This document shows positions 51,477 through 61,032 of a stretch of 64,000 nucleotides of DNA, piece after piece. The DNA lies in assembly GCF_007858255.1 (NCBI RefSeq), contig NZ_VFEU01000015.1, positions 1-64,000 on the forward strand, in the 5' to 3' direction. The notes below the pieces were generated by a model. It had not been told where the DNA came from, ran no database searches, and worked only from the letters and a program-made list of their open reading frames with translations. Source of the stretch: Pseudomonas rhodesiae. GTDB lineage: Bacteria > Pseudomonadota > Gammaproteobacteria > Pseudomonadales > Pseudomonadaceae. The position numbers and the translations under genes are program-made. Position 1 is the first letter of the stretch. Each line of letters opens with the position of its first letter.

Positions 51477-52775
51477 ATGAAAGCATTTGTTATCGCGACC
51501 TTGGCGCTGCTCAGCAGTTGCTCGATCAGCGCCGCTGAAACCGACCTGATCAAGCAAGGCGAGTACCTGGCCCGCGCCGGTGACTGCGTGGCCTGCCACA
51601 CCGCCAAGGGCGGCAAACCTTTTGCCGGTGGCCTGCCGATGGAAACCCCCATCGGTGTGATCTATTCCACCAACATCACCCCGGACAAGACCGGCCTGGG
51701 TGATTACAGCTTTGAGGACTTCGACAAGGCCGTACGCCATGGCGTCGCCAAAAGCGGTAGTACGCTTTACCCAGCCATGCCCTATCCGTCTTACGCTCGT
51801 GTCAGCGAAAGCGATATGCAGGCGTTGTACGCGTATTTCATGAAAGGCGTCGAACCGGTCGCCCAAGCGAACAAGGACAGCGATATTCCCTGGCCCTTGA
51901 GCATGCGCTGGCCGTTGACGGCGTGGCGCTGGATGTTTGCGCCGGCCGTTGAGGATTATCAGGCTGCAGCGGGGGCCGACCCGGTGATCAGTCGCGGCGC
52001 CTATCTGGTGGAGGGCCTTGGCCACTGTGGCGCATGCCATACGCCGCGCGCCCTGACCATGCAGGAAAAAGCCCTGAGTGCTCAGGACGGCAGCGCGTTC
52101 CTGTCCGGCAGTGCGCCGTTGGAAGGTTGGATCGCCAAAAGCCTGCGCGGCGACCACAAGGACGGGCTCGGCAGCTGGAGCGAAGAGCAACTGGTGCAAT
52201 TCCTCAAAACCGGTCGCAGTGACCGCAGCGCGGTGTTTGGCGGCATGAGCGATGTGGTCGTGCATAGCATGCAATACCTGTCGCAAGACGACCTGACCGC
52301 TATCGCCCGGTACCTCAAGAGTCTACCGGCGGTGGATCCCAAGGATCAGCCGCACCAGTACGACAAGCAGGTGGCGCAAGCCCTGTGGAAAGGCGACGAC
52401 AGCCAGCGGGGTGCGTCGGTGTATATCGACAACTGCGCGGCCTGCCACCGTACCGACGGGCATGGTTATACGCGGGTGTTCCCGGCGTTGGCGGGCAACC
52501 CTGTGTTGCAGACGGCGGATGCGACGTCGCTGATCAACATCGTGTTGAACGGCGGCACATTACCGGCCACCCACTCGGCACCGTCCACCTTCACCATGCC
52601 GGCGTTCGCCTGGCGTCTGTCGGACCAGGAAGTGGCGGATGTGGTGAGCTTTATCCGCGGCAGTTGGGGCAACCAAGGTGGGCCAGTCAAGGCCAGCGAC
52701 GTGGCGGACCTGCGCAAAGACGACATGCGCACCACCTCCGGCGATGACCTGGGGCAAGTGACGAAAAAGCACTGA
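51477..52775 (+). CDS. Gluconate 2-dehydrogenase, cytochrome c (beta) subunit
   Basis: A 432-residue tri-heme cytochrome c that passes electrons from the FAD subunit to ubiquinone. Three CxxCH sites: C37-H41 (CVACH), C184-H188 (CGACH) and C320-H324 (CAACH). A signal peptide (1-20) exports it and a C-terminal amphipathic part anchors it to the inner membrane. I chose ATG 51477 because AAGGAG lies 8 nt upstream; ATG 51471 would leave only 2 nt. Confidence 0.95.
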   Translation: MKAFVIATLALLSSCSISAAETDLIKQGEYLARAGDCVACHTAKGGKPFAGGLPMETPIGVIYSTNITPDKTGLGDYSFEDFDKAVRHGVAKSGSTLYPAMPYPSYARVSESDMQALYAYFMKGVEPVAQANKDSDIPWPLSMRWPLTAWRWMFAPAVEDYQAAAGADPVISRGAYLVEGLGHCGACHTPRALTMQEKALSAQDGSAFLSGSAPLEGWIAKSLRGDHKDGLGSWSEEQLVQFLKTGRSDRSAVFGGMSDVVVHSMQYLSQDDLTAIARYLKSLPAVDPKDQPHQYDKQVAQALWKGDDSQRGASVYIDNCAACHRTDGHGYTRVFPALAGNPVLQTADATSLINIVLNGGTLPATHSAPSTFTMPAFAWRLSDQEVADVVSFIRGSWGNQGGPVKASDVADLRKDDMRTTSGDDLGQVTKKH

Positions 52776-52856
52776 TCTTGCATTGACCGCCAAACGGCAC
52801 TGGTCAGACACCCTGCGCCTCGATACTGTATATAAAAACAGTATTGAGGCGTTCTT

Positions 52857-53915
52857 ATGTCGACTGCGCTGCCACCCCGGGGCCGGGGCACGGCCACCAA
52901 CCTGCACAACCGCTTTGCGCCCACGGTCAGCGTGGTCGAGGACGACGGTTGGCATCAGGAAGTACCGCCGACCCAGGGCACCGAAGTGCGTATCGAGACG
53001 GCCAAGACCATCATCACCCGCAACAACTCACCGGACTTGCCGTTCGACCGCTCGATCAACCCTTATCGTGGCTGCGAGCACGGCTGTATTTACTGCTACG
53101 CGCGGCCCAGCCATGCCTATTGGGACATGTCCCCGGGGCTGGATTTCGAAACCCGCCTGATCGCCAAGCACAATGCCGCCCAGGTGCTGGAGCAGCAGCT
53201 GTCGAAACCGGGCTATGTGTGTGCGCCGATCAACCTGGGGTCCAACACCGATCCCTACCAACCCATCGAGCGCGAGCACCGCATCACCCGACAGATCTTG
53301 GAAGTGCTGCTGCGATACCGGCACCCGGTGACCATCATCACCAAGGGCTCGCTGATCCTGCGAGATCTGGACTTGCTCACCGAGTTGGCGCGCCAACGTC
53401 TGGTGGCGGTGATGATCAGCCTCACCAGCCTGGACGACGAGCTCAAGCGCATCCTGGAGCCTCGCACGGCGGCGCCCAAGGCGCGTCTGCGAGCGATTCG
53501 GGTGATGCGTGAGGCGGGGATCCCGGTGGGCGTGCTGTGTTCGCCGATGATCCCGATGATCAACGACAGCGAGCTGGAAAGCCTGCTGAGCGAAGCCCAT
53601 GCCGCCGGGGCCCAGAGCGCGGCCTACATGATGCTGCGCTTGCCGTTGGAGGTGGCGCCGCTGTTCGAAGAATGGCTGGCGGCGCATTATCCGCAGCGCG
53701 CGGCCCATGTGATGAGCCTAGTGCGCCAGGTGCGCGGCGGAGAGGTGTATGACAGCCGTTTCGGCGTGCGCATGCGCGGTGAAGGGCCGTTTGCCGATCT
53801 ACTGGCCCAGCGCTTCAGCAAAGCTATCAAGCGTTTGGGGCTGGATCGTCGGGAAGGCTTCAATCTGGATTGCGAGGCGTTCTGTCCACCTGGCCGACAG
53901 ATGGCATTGTTGTAG
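52857..53915 (+). CDS. Radical SAM protein (PA0069/SplB-like family)
   Basis: A 352-residue iron-sulfur protein. The 4Fe-4S cluster motif is CEHGCIYCYAR (C73, C77, C80), followed by PSHAYWDMSPGLDFETRL; this belongs to the Rv2578c/PA0069 radical SAM group, related to spore photoproduct lyase in its domain plan. The reaction is unknown. ATG 52857 is preceded by TTGAGG. It lies between the gluconate dehydrogenase genes and the carbonic anhydrase gene. Confidence 0.88.
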   Translation: MSTALPPRGRGTATNLHNRFAPTVSVVEDDGWHQEVPPTQGTEVRIETAKTIITRNNSPDLPFDRSINPYRGCEHGCIYCYARPSHAYWDMSPGLDFETRLIAKHNAAQVLEQQLSKPGYVCAPINLGSNTDPYQPIEREHRITRQILEVLLRYRHPVTIITKGSLILRDLDLLTELARQRLVAVMISLTSLDDELKRILEPRTAAPKARLRAIRVMREAGIPVGVLCSPMIPMINDSELESLLSEAHAAGAQSAAYMMLRLPLEVAPLFEEWLAAHYPQRAAHVMSLVRQVRGGEVYDSRFGVRMRGEGPFADLLAQRFSKAIKRLGLDRREGFNLDCEAFCPPGRQMALL

Positions 53916-53952
53916 ACTGACTGGGAAGAATGCACCATTCCTGTAGGAATAG

Positions 53953-54105
53953 TCGCGTTTTGACATCACTGAAACCCGCGATCTAGAGCGGTTCATTCAG
54001 TTTGAGTTAAGTTTCGATGGTTACCTTGTTCAGCGAGTGACTGATGAGTCGGCCCTGGAGTCCGTGGCGGTTTACAACTATTCCACTAGCCAGGCGTCGA
54101 ACTGA
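53953..54105 (+). pseudogene. Possible C-terminal gene remnant (50 codons, no start)
   Basis: An open frame without any usable start codon. From about 53968 it reads ITETRDLERFIQFELSFDGY and continues LVQRVTDESALESVAVYNYS before stopping at 54105. Composition looks protein-like. It may be the tail of a lost gene. No family is recognised and no ribosome-binding site is present. Confidence 0.25.
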
Positions 54106-54142
54106 CCTGAAAACTCCCCTGCATTAATTAAGAGGATGAATC

Positions 54143-54874
54143 ATGAGTGACAAGGATAAACAGCCGTTGGCTGCGTCGGCATCAGCCCCTCAGGTGGCGG
54201 AATCCGCCGATGCAGCGTTGCAACATATCGTTGACGGTTTTTTGCATTTCCATCACGACGTCTTCCCTCAGCAGGAAGAACTCTTCAAGAAACTCGCCAC
54301 GGCCCAGAGCCCAAGAGCGATGTTCATCACCTGCGCAGACTCGCGTATCGTCCCTGAATTGATCACCCAAAGCTCGCCCGGCGACCTGTTCGTTACCCGT
54401 AACGTCGGTAATGTGGTGCCCCCTTACGGGCAGATGAACGGCGGTGTTTCCACGGCGATCGAGTACGCGGTGCTTGCCCTGGGTGTACAGCACATCATCG
54501 TCTGTGGGCATTCCGATTGCGGCGCCATGCGCGCGGTACTCAACCCCGACAGCTTGGAGAAAATGCCCACGGTCAGGGCTTGGCTGCGGCACGCCGAGGT
54601 CGCCAAGGCCATGGTTCATGACAACTGCGACTGCGCCAATGAAGGCGAGAGCATGAAGGTGCTGACCGAAGAAAACGTCATCGCCCAGTTGCAGCATTTG
54701 CGCACCCACCCTTCAGTGGCCTCGCGCATGGCCAACGGTCAATTGTTTATCCACGGCTGGATTTACAACATCGAGACCAGTGAAATTCGCGCGTACGACG
54801 CGGAGCAATCAGCGTTCCGACCGTTGAGCGGTTCCGGACCTATCCCTTGCGCGACGCCTAAAGCGCGCTTCTAA
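54143..54874 (+). CDS. Beta-class carbonic anhydrase
   Basis: A 243-residue zinc enzyme that interconverts CO2 and bicarbonate. The zinc ligands and Asp-Arg dyad are C64, D66, R68 (ITCADSRIV) and H123, C126 (CGHSDCGAM). AGAGGA precedes ATG 54143. The SulP transporter gene follows on the same strand, so bicarbonate supply is the likely theme of the pair. Confidence 0.95.
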   Translation: MSDKDKQPLAASASAPQVAESADAALQHIVDGFLHFHHDVFPQQEELFKKLATAQSPRAMFITCADSRIVPELITQSSPGDLFVTRNVGNVVPPYGQMNGGVSTAIEYAVLALGVQHIIVCGHSDCGAMRAVLNPDSLEKMPTVRAWLRHAEVAKAMVHDNCDCANEGESMKVLTEENVIAQLQHLRTHPSVASRMANGQLFIHGWIYNIETSEIRAYDAEQSAFRPLSGSGPIPCATPKARF

Positions 54875-54885
54875 AACACTTCCCT

Positions 54886-54938
54886 GCCGGGTAAAGCGGT
54901 GGCTGCCATGGACGCAGCCAGGCTTTACCGCGCCCGGC
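54886..54938 (+). promoter_or_regulatory. Long hairpin between carbonic anhydrase and SulP genes
   Basis: Three stacked stems: GCCGGG / CCCGGC, GTAAAGC / GCTTTAC and TGGCTGC / GCAGCCA, with the loop CATGGAC. It lies 12-64 nt after the first gene and 22 nt before the second. It may be an attenuator, RNA stability element or operator. Confidence 0.55.
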
Positions 54939-54959
54939 GAATGCCTCGGGAGAGCCATC

Positions 54960-56507
54960 ATGCGTGCTGCTCAATTGAAAGCTGTATTGCCACGGGAGCT
55001 GCTCGCTTCGGTGGTTGTGTTTCTGGTCGCCCTGCCCCTGTGCATGGGCATCGCCATTGCGTCCGGCATGCCGCCGGCCAAGGGCCTGATCACCGGCATC
55101 ATCGGTGGCCTGGTGGTGGGCTGGCTGGCGGGGTCGCCGTTGCAAGTCAGCGGTCCGGCGGCGGGTTTGGCGGTGCTGGTGTTCGAGTTGGTGCGCCAGC
55201 ACGGCATGCTGATGCTCGGGCCTATCCTGCTGCTGGCGGGTTTCCTGCAACTGGTGGCCGGGCGTTTGCGCCTGGGCTGCTGGTTTCGTGTGACCGCACC
55301 AGCGGTGGTCTACGGCATGCTGGCGGGGATTGGCGTGCTGATTGTGCTGTCGCAGGTCCATGTGATGCTCGACGCCACGCCCAAGCCTTCAGGGCTGGAT
55401 AACCTGGCGGGCTTCCCGGCTGCACTGGCCGAGGCGATCCCCACCCTTGGCGGTGGCCTCGGCTGGCAAGCGGGACTGCTTGGTTTGTCCACCATGCTGG
55501 TGATGTACCTGTGGGACAAACTGCGCCCGCAGTCACTACGATTCGTGCCGGGAGCCTTGCTCGGTGTTGGCTTGGCAACGGTCACCAGCCTGGTGCTGGC
55601 GCTGCAGGTCAAGCGGGTGGAGGTGCCGGAGAACCTCGCCGATGCCATAGACTGGCTGCGCCCCAGCGACCTGCTCAACCTGGCTGACCCCCAACTGCTG
55701 ATCGCCGCGTTCGCCGTTGCTTTCATTGCCAGCGCCGAAACCCTGCTCTCCGCGGCGGCTGTGGATCGCATGCACAGTGGTCAGCGTTCCGATTTTGATA
55801 AAGAATTATCTGCCCAAGGTGTAGGCAACATGCTGTGTGGTCTGGTGGGCGCCCTGCCGATGACCGGTGTGATTGTGCGCAGTTCGGCCAACGTCCAAGC
55901 AGGCGCTACCACGCGGCTGTCGGCGATGTTCCACGGCGTGTGGCTGCTGGGTTTTGTGCTGCTGTTGTCGAGTGTGCTGCAAAGCATTCCGGTCGCAAGC
56001 CTGGCAGGTGTGCTGGTGTACACCGGGATCAAGCTGGTGGACGTCAAGGCGTTCAAGGCGCTGGGACGCTACGGACGGATGCCGATGTTCACCTATGCCG
56101 CCACAGCGCTGGCAATCATCTTCACCGACTTGCTGACGGGTGTGCTGGTGGGCTTCGGGCTGACCCTGGTCAAGCTGGCGTTCAAAGCGTCGCGCTTGAA
56201 AGTCAGCCTGATCGATCTGCCTCAGGATGGCGAGATGGAACTGCGGTTGATTGGCGCGGCGACGTTTCTCAAAGTCCCGGCGCTGACTCAGGTGCTCTCG
56301 ACCGTGCCTACCGGCACCACGGTGCATGTGCCGCTTAACAACCTGAGCTACATCGACCATTCCTGCCTGGAGTTGCTGGAAGAATGGGGCCGGGCAAATG
56401 CGGCCAAAGGGTCGAAGTTGGTGATTGAGGCGCGGGGGTTGAAGCGCAGGCTCGAAGGCCGAATCAGGACGACGACGGGGATCGGCTCGGCACCCTCTAT
56501 CGGCTGA
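54960..56507 (+). CDS. SulP-family inorganic anion (probably bicarbonate) transporter
   Basis: A 515-residue inner-membrane transporter. The N-terminal helices carry LVALPLCMGIAIASGMPPAK, a signature of the BicA/SulP branch; the STAS domain is at the C-terminus (about 430-500, LSYIDHSCLELLEEW). Pairing with a carbonic anhydrase suggests bicarbonate uptake, known for BicA in cyanobacteria, but the substrate is inferred. CGGGAGAG precedes the ATG. Confidence 0.88.
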   Translation: MRAAQLKAVLPRELLASVVVFLVALPLCMGIAIASGMPPAKGLITGIIGGLVVGWLAGSPLQVSGPAAGLAVLVFELVRQHGMLMLGPILLLAGFLQLVAGRLRLGCWFRVTAPAVVYGMLAGIGVLIVLSQVHVMLDATPKPSGLDNLAGFPAALAEAIPTLGGGLGWQAGLLGLSTMLVMYLWDKLRPQSLRFVPGALLGVGLATVTSLVLALQVKRVEVPENLADAIDWLRPSDLLNLADPQLLIAAFAVAFIASAETLLSAAAVDRMHSGQRSDFDKELSAQGVGNMLCGLVGALPMTGVIVRSSANVQAGATTRLSAMFHGVWLLGFVLLLSSVLQSIPVASLAGVLVYTGIKLVDVKAFKALGRYGRMPMFTYAATALAIIFTDLLTGVLVGFGLTLVKLAFKASRLKVSLIDLPQDGEMELRLIGAATFLKVPALTQVLSTVPTGTTVHVPLNNLSYIDHSCLELLEEWGRANAAKGSKLVIEARGLKRRLEGRIRTTTGIGSAPSIG

Positions 56508-56520
56508 CGGAGCCGAATCA

Positions 56521-56552
56521 AATGCGGGAGAGGGCTACCACCCTCCCGCATT
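56521..56552. repeat. REP-type hairpin
   Basis: AATGCGGGAGAGGG and CCCTCCCGCATT form a hairpin between the convergent SulP and hypothetical genes; probably also the terminator. Confidence 0.65.
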
Positions 56553-56563
56553 AGATTGAAAGT

Positions 56564-57211
56564 TCAAGCCGGCTGATCCAGCTCCAGCTCAACACCCAAC
56601 TGACGCGACAGGCACGGCCAGCGCTTCCACGCTGCTTCCGTTTCCGGGCTTTTGAGCTGCTCGCGATAGGTCTCCACAGACTCCAGCGCAAAGCTGTCCT
56701 CGTTGAGCATTTCATCCACGGCGTGGTGTACGGCTTCATCCAGTTGGTTGGCGAATGCCTCGCCGATCAACTGATGGGCAATCACGTTGGCGACGGTGAT
56801 ATCCACCGGAATCAATGGCTGGCCAAAGTGCTTGATATACAAGTCGTTGACCTCTTCCACCAGACGATGGGCCAGGTACGCTTCATCCAGCAGGCCGTCG
56901 AGCCCTTCGTGGCCTTGCAGCAAAGCGGGCGGTTGCAGGAAAAAATGCTCGGCGATCTTCAGGACGGGTTTGATCTGACTTTCGATACCGGCCTCGCGGG
57001 CCACCTCGTTGGCCGCATCCAGCAGGTCCGGCACGAGGTCGATGTAGGCAGTGACAAAGCGGGTCATGATGACGACGTGATCACCGTCAGCCAGGGAAAT
57101 GGCCGAATGCAGGTGCGGCAATTGTTTTTCCAACTGGCAACCCAGCTGGCCCGTTTCGGTCTCGTGTTGATGGGCACGGGAAATCTGCTCGCGCAATGCG
57201 GCGGTGTTCAT
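56564..57211 (-). CDS. Conserved hypothetical protein
   Basis: A 215-residue, mainly helical, acidic soluble protein with no signal peptide or membrane segment (for example ISLADGDHVVIMTRFVTAYI, FGQPLIPVDITVANVIAHQL). A gene like it lies directly before the cox cluster in other pseudomonads, from memory of the gene order. No function is assigned. It is divergent from coxB. Confidence 0.8.
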   Translation of the reverse strand: MNTAALREQISRAHQHETETGQLGCQLEKQLPHLHSAISLADGDHVVIMTRFVTAYIDLVPDLLDAANEVAREAGIESQIKPVLKIAEHFFLQPPALLQGHEGLDGLLDEAYLAHRLVEEVNDLYIKHFGQPLIPVDITVANVIAHQLIGEAFANQLDEAVHHAVDEMLNEDSFALESVETYREQLKSPETEAAWKRWPCLSRQLGVELELDQPA

Positions 57212-57579
57212 GAACGCTCCAGTAGTGCAGGCATAAGAAGAAAGAGCATAAGGTAGCTCGTTTAGACGAGAGCCTCAGATGCATTTGTCATAATTATTTC
57301 ACGGTTATACGCAGGCGTTATATCGGATAGCCATCGTTCGTCGGAAAATCGATTCCGCCCCCCGCTTCCATTGGGTTTCCACCCAGCCTTTGCGGCTCAT
57401 TTGCCCCTACACATTGCGGGGTTGCAGACCCTGTCTATACTCGGATTTGTACGCGATTAGCTGATGACGCCAGACTGCATAAGCAGGCAAGGCTAAGCGG
57501 TTGTAAGCAGTATGGAAGCCGCTCCCTTCGACGCAGGTGCAAACCGGCGGGATAACAAGAACGATAAGGGGAACCCGCA
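57212..57579. promoter_or_regulatory. Divergent intergenic region upstream of the cox cluster
   Basis: 368 bp without a gene. A CTCGT-TTAG-ACGAG palindrome lies at 57257-57270. A TATACT -10-like box at 57435-57440 has a poor -35 (TTGCGG) 16 bp upstream, giving a possible coxB promoter with a leader of about 130 nt. AAGGGGAA precedes the coxB ATG. Confidence 0.4.
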
Positions 57580-58707
57580 ATGATGCGACATCCACACGTT
57601 TGGATGGGCCTCCTGTTGTGGTCGGTATTCGGCCAGGCGCACGCCGCTTGGACCACGAATATGGCGCCAGGGGCGACAGAAGTCAGTCACGCTGTGTTCG
57701 ACCTGCATATGACCATTTTCTGGATCTGTGTGGTGATCGGCATCGTCGTGTTCGGCGCCATGTTCTGGTCGATGATGGTCCACCGCCGCTCCACCGGGCA
57801 GGTCGCCGCCAAGTTTCACGAGAGCACCACCGTGGAAATCCTCTGGACCGTGGTCCCTCTGCTGATCCTGATCGCGATGGCCATTCCGGCCACCAAGACC
57901 CTGATCAATATCTACGACAGCAGTGAATCGGATATCGATATCCAGGTCACCGGCTACCAGTGGAAATGGCACTACAAATACCTGGGCCAGGATGTGGAGT
58001 TCTTCAGCAACCTGGCCACACCCGCCGAACAGATCCGTAACCAGGCCACCAAGGGCGAGCATTATCTGCTGGAAGTCGACCAGCCGCTGGTGCTGCCGGT
58101 GGGCGCCAAGGTGCGCTTTCTGGTGACGGCCGCCGACGTGATCCACTCTTGGTGGGTGCCGGCCTTCGCGGTCAAGCGCGATGCCATTCCGGGGTTCGTC
58201 AACGAAGCCTGGACCCGCGTCGAGAAACCCGGCCTCTACCGTGGCCAATGCGCCGAGCTGTGCGGCAAGGACCACGGCTTCATGCCCATCGTGGTGGAGG
58301 TCAAGTCCAAGGCCGACTACGACACCTGGCTGGGCGAGCGCAAGGCCGAAGCCGCCAAGCTTAAGGAGCTGACATCCAAAGAGTGGACCCTCGACGAGCT
58401 GGTGGCCCGTGGCGACAAGGTCTATCACACCACCTGTGTGGCCTGTCACCAGGCCGAGGGCCAGGGCCTGCCGCCGATGTTCCCGGCGCTCAAGGGCTCG
58501 AAGATCGCCACGGGGCCTGCGGCCGATCACCTGAGCATCGTGTATCACGGTAAGCCGGGAACCGCGATGGCCGCGTTTGGCAAGCAGCTCTCGGAAGTGG
58601 ATATCGCCGCCGTAGTGACTTACGAGCGCAACGCCTGGGGCAACAACAAAGGCGACATGGTCACGCCTAAAGATGTGTTGGCCATCAAGCAGGCGGAAAG
58701 CAAATGA
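57580..58707 (+). CDS. coxB: Cytochrome c oxidase subunit II, caa3 type
   Basis: A 375-residue subunit with a signal peptide, two membrane helices (about 45-67 and 85-108), the CuA domain and a C-terminal cytochrome c domain. CuA ligands are C224, C228, H232 and M235 in CAELCGKDHGFM; the heme c site is C286-H290 (CVACH). The fused cytochrome marks a caa3-type oxidase that takes electrons from soluble cytochrome c. It leads the cox operon. Confidence 0.97.
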   Translation: MMRHPHVWMGLLLWSVFGQAHAAWTTNMAPGATEVSHAVFDLHMTIFWICVVIGIVVFGAMFWSMMVHRRSTGQVAAKFHESTTVEILWTVVPLLILIAMAIPATKTLINIYDSSESDIDIQVTGYQWKWHYKYLGQDVEFFSNLATPAEQIRNQATKGEHYLLEVDQPLVLPVGAKVRFLVTAADVIHSWWVPAFAVKRDAIPGFVNEAWTRVEKPGLYRGQCAELCGKDHGFMPIVVEVKSKADYDTWLGERKAEAAKLKELTSKEWTLDELVARGDKVYHTTCVACHQAEGQGLPPMFPALKGSKIATGPAADHLSIVYHGKPGTAMAAFGKQLSEVDIAAVVTYERNAWGNNKGDMVTPKDVLAIKQAESK

Positions 58708-58765
58708 CTCCTTTCATTGCAAATGCCCTGAACCGCCCCGCCCCTTCGTTTGCAGGAGAACGGCC

Positions 58766-60355
58766 ATGAGCGCTGTGATCGATGACCATGGCCACGCCAG
58801 TGACCATGCCCACGGCCCCGCCAAAGGTTTGATGCGCTGGGTGCTGACCACCAACCATAAAGACATCGGCACGATGTACCTGTGGTTTGCCTTCACCATG
58901 TTCTTGTTGGGCGGCTCCTTCGCCATGGTGATTCGCGCCGAGTTGTTCCAACCGGGTTTGCAAATTGTGGAACCCGCGTTCTTCAACCAGATGACCACCA
59001 TGCACGGCCTGATCATGGTGTTCGGCGCGGTGATGCCGGCATTTGTCGGCCTGGCCAACTGGATGATCCCGCTAATGATCGGTGCCCCCGACATGGCCCT
59101 GCCGCGCATGAATAACTTCAGTTTCTGGCTGTTGCCGGCGGCGTTCCTGTTGTTGGTGTCGACCTTGTTCACGCCAGGCGGTGGGCCGAATTTCGGCTGG
59201 ACCTTCTACGCGCCGCTCTCCACGACCTATGCGCCGGAAAGCGTGACGTTCTTCATCTTCGCCATTCACCTGATGGGCATCAGTTCGATCATGGGTGCGA
59301 TCAACGTGGTCGCCACCATCCTCAACCTGCGTGCGCCCGGCATGACATTGATGAAGATGCCGCTGTTCGTGTGGACCTGGTTGATCACCGCGTTCCTGCT
59401 GATTGCGGTGATGCCGGTGCTGGCCGGCTGCGTGACCATGATGCTGATGGATATCCACTTCGGTACCAGCTTCTTCAGTGCCGCCGGTGGCGGTGATCCG
59501 GTGCTGTTCCAGCATGTGTTCTGGTTCTTCGGCCACCCTGAGGTGTACATCATGATCCTGCCGGCCTTCGGCGCCGTCAGCTCGATCATCCCGACCTTCT
59601 CGCGCAAGCCATTGTTCGGTTACACCTCGATGGTCTACGCCACGGCGAGCATCGCGTTTCTGTCGTTTATCGTGTGGGCGCACCACATGTTCGTGGTGGG
59701 CATTCCGCTGGTGGGTGAGTTGTTCTTTATGTACGCCACGTTGCTGATCGCCGTGCCCACGGGGGTGAAGGTGTTCAACTGGGTCAGCACCATGTGGCAA
59801 GGCTCGCTGACCTTCGAGACACCGATGCTGTTTGCCGTGGCCTTCGTGATTCTGTTCACCATCGGCGGCTTCTCCGGCCTGATGCTGGCGATTGCGCCGG
59901 CGGACTTTCAGTATCACGACACCTACTTCGTGGTGGCCCACTTCCATTACGTACTGGTGCCCGGCGCGATCTTCGGCATCTTCGCCTCGGCGTACTACTG
60001 GCTGCCGAAATGGACCGGCCATATGTACGACGAAACCCTGGGCAAGCTGCACTTCTGGCTGTCTTTCGTGGGCATGAACATGGCGTTCTTCCCGATGCAC
60101 TTCGTGGGCCTGGCGGGCATGCCGCGTCGGGTGCCGGACTACAACCTGCAGTTCGCCGATTTCAACATGGTGTCTTCGATTGGCGCCTTTATGTTCGGCG
60201 CTACGCAGATCTTCTTCCTGTTTATCGTGATCAAGTGCATCCGTGGCGGCCCGCCCGCGCCGGCCAAACCGTGGGACGGCGCCGAAGGCCTGGAATGGAG
60301 CGTGCCCTCGCCCGCGCCGTACCACACCTTCACCACGCCGCCGGAGGTCAAGTGA
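58766..60355 (+). CDS. coxA: Cytochrome c oxidase subunit I
   Basis: The 529-residue catalytic subunit with twelve membrane helices, binding heme a and the heme a3-CuB centre where O2 is reduced. HPEVYIMILPAFG contains the CuB His and the proton-channel Glu region, WAHHMFVVG the CuB His pair, and VVAHFHYVLV the heme ligands. ATG 58766 follows GCAGGAG; the longer start at 58673 overlaps coxB and is not used. It follows coxB by 58 nt. Confidence 0.97.
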   Translation: MSAVIDDHGHASDHAHGPAKGLMRWVLTTNHKDIGTMYLWFAFTMFLLGGSFAMVIRAELFQPGLQIVEPAFFNQMTTMHGLIMVFGAVMPAFVGLANWMIPLMIGAPDMALPRMNNFSFWLLPAAFLLLVSTLFTPGGGPNFGWTFYAPLSTTYAPESVTFFIFAIHLMGISSIMGAINVVATILNLRAPGMTLMKMPLFVWTWLITAFLLIAVMPVLAGCVTMMLMDIHFGTSFFSAAGGGDPVLFQHVFWFFGHPEVYIMILPAFGAVSSIIPTFSRKPLFGYTSMVYATASIAFLSFIVWAHHMFVVGIPLVGELFFMYATLLIAVPTGVKVFNWVSTMWQGSLTFETPMLFAVAFVILFTIGGFSGLMLAIAPADFQYHDTYFVVAHFHYVLVPGAIFGIFASAYYWLPKWTGHMYDETLGKLHFWLSFVGMNMAFFPMHFVGLAGMPRRVPDYNLQFADFNMVSSIGAFMFGATQIFFLFIVIKCIRGGPPAPAKPWDGAEGLEWSVPSPAPYHTFTTPPEVK

Positions 60356-60368
60356 ATACGCCGATCCC

Positions 60369-60393
60369 CTGTGGGAGGGGGCTTGCCCCCGAT
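60369..60393. repeat. REP element inside the cox operon
   Basis: CTGTGGGAGGGGGC followed by TTGCCCCCGAT, between the coxA stop and ctaG. It can form a hairpin in the transcript and may set a 3' end or protect the upstream mRNA. Confidence 0.75.
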
Positions 60394-60445
60394 GATGGTA
60401 TGTCAGCCGACATCACCCTGGTTTGCGACGCAGCAGGTGGACGTC

Positions 60446-60997
60446 ATGGCTGACCCCGTGCCCCTCAAGCGCCTGGTCACGCGGCTGTTGATCCTGGTGG
60501 TGGCGATGTTCGCCTTCGGGTTCGCCCTGGTGCCCATCTACGACGTGATGTGCAAGGCGTTCGGCATCAACGGCAAGACCGCAGGGCAGTATGAGGGCTC
60601 GCAGGTAGTGGACCCGTCGCGCCAGGTGCGCGTGCAGTTTCTGGCCACCAATGCCATCGACATGGTCTGGGAGTTTCGCTCCAAGGCCGATGAACTGGTG
60701 GTCCACCCTGGGGCGGTCAACGAGATGCTGTTCGTGGCCTACAACCCCAGCAATAAACCAATGACTGCCCAGGCGATTCCGAGCATTTCCCCGGCCGAAG
60801 CGGCGGTGTATTTCCACAAAACCGAGTGTTTTTGCTTCACCCAGCAAGTGCTACAGCCTGGCGAGCGCATCGAAATGCCCGTGCGTTTCATTGTCGATCG
60901 CGACATGCCCAAGGATGTGAAGCATTTGACCCTGGCGTACACGCTGTTCGATATCACTGCGCGCCAACCGCCCGTGGCTGCCCATAGCGGCGGCTAG
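60446..60997 (+). CDS. ctaG: Cytochrome c oxidase assembly protein CtaG (Cox11)
   Basis: A 183-residue protein that delivers copper to CuB of subunit I. One N-terminal membrane helix (about 14-32) anchors a periplasmic domain with the copper-binding CFCF motif in HKTECFCFTQQ. I chose ATG 60446 with AGGTGG upstream; longer frames would start in the REP element. Confidence 0.94.
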   Translation: MADPVPLKRLVTRLLILVVAMFAFGFALVPIYDVMCKAFGINGKTAGQYEGSQVVDPSRQVRVQFLATNAIDMVWEFRSKADELVVHPGAVNEMLFVAYNPSNKPMTAQAIPSISPAEAAVYFHKTECFCFTQQVLQPGERIEMPVRFIVDRDMPKDVKHLTLAYTLFDITARQPPVAAHSGG

Positions 60998-61032
60998 CTA
61001 CTGTTTGCCCGCTCAATCAGGAGAGCGAATAC

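Noticed and set aside
59072..60325. 417-codon minus-strand open frame
   Set aside because: Antisense to coxA, extremely rich in His, Arg and Glu; a shadow frame.
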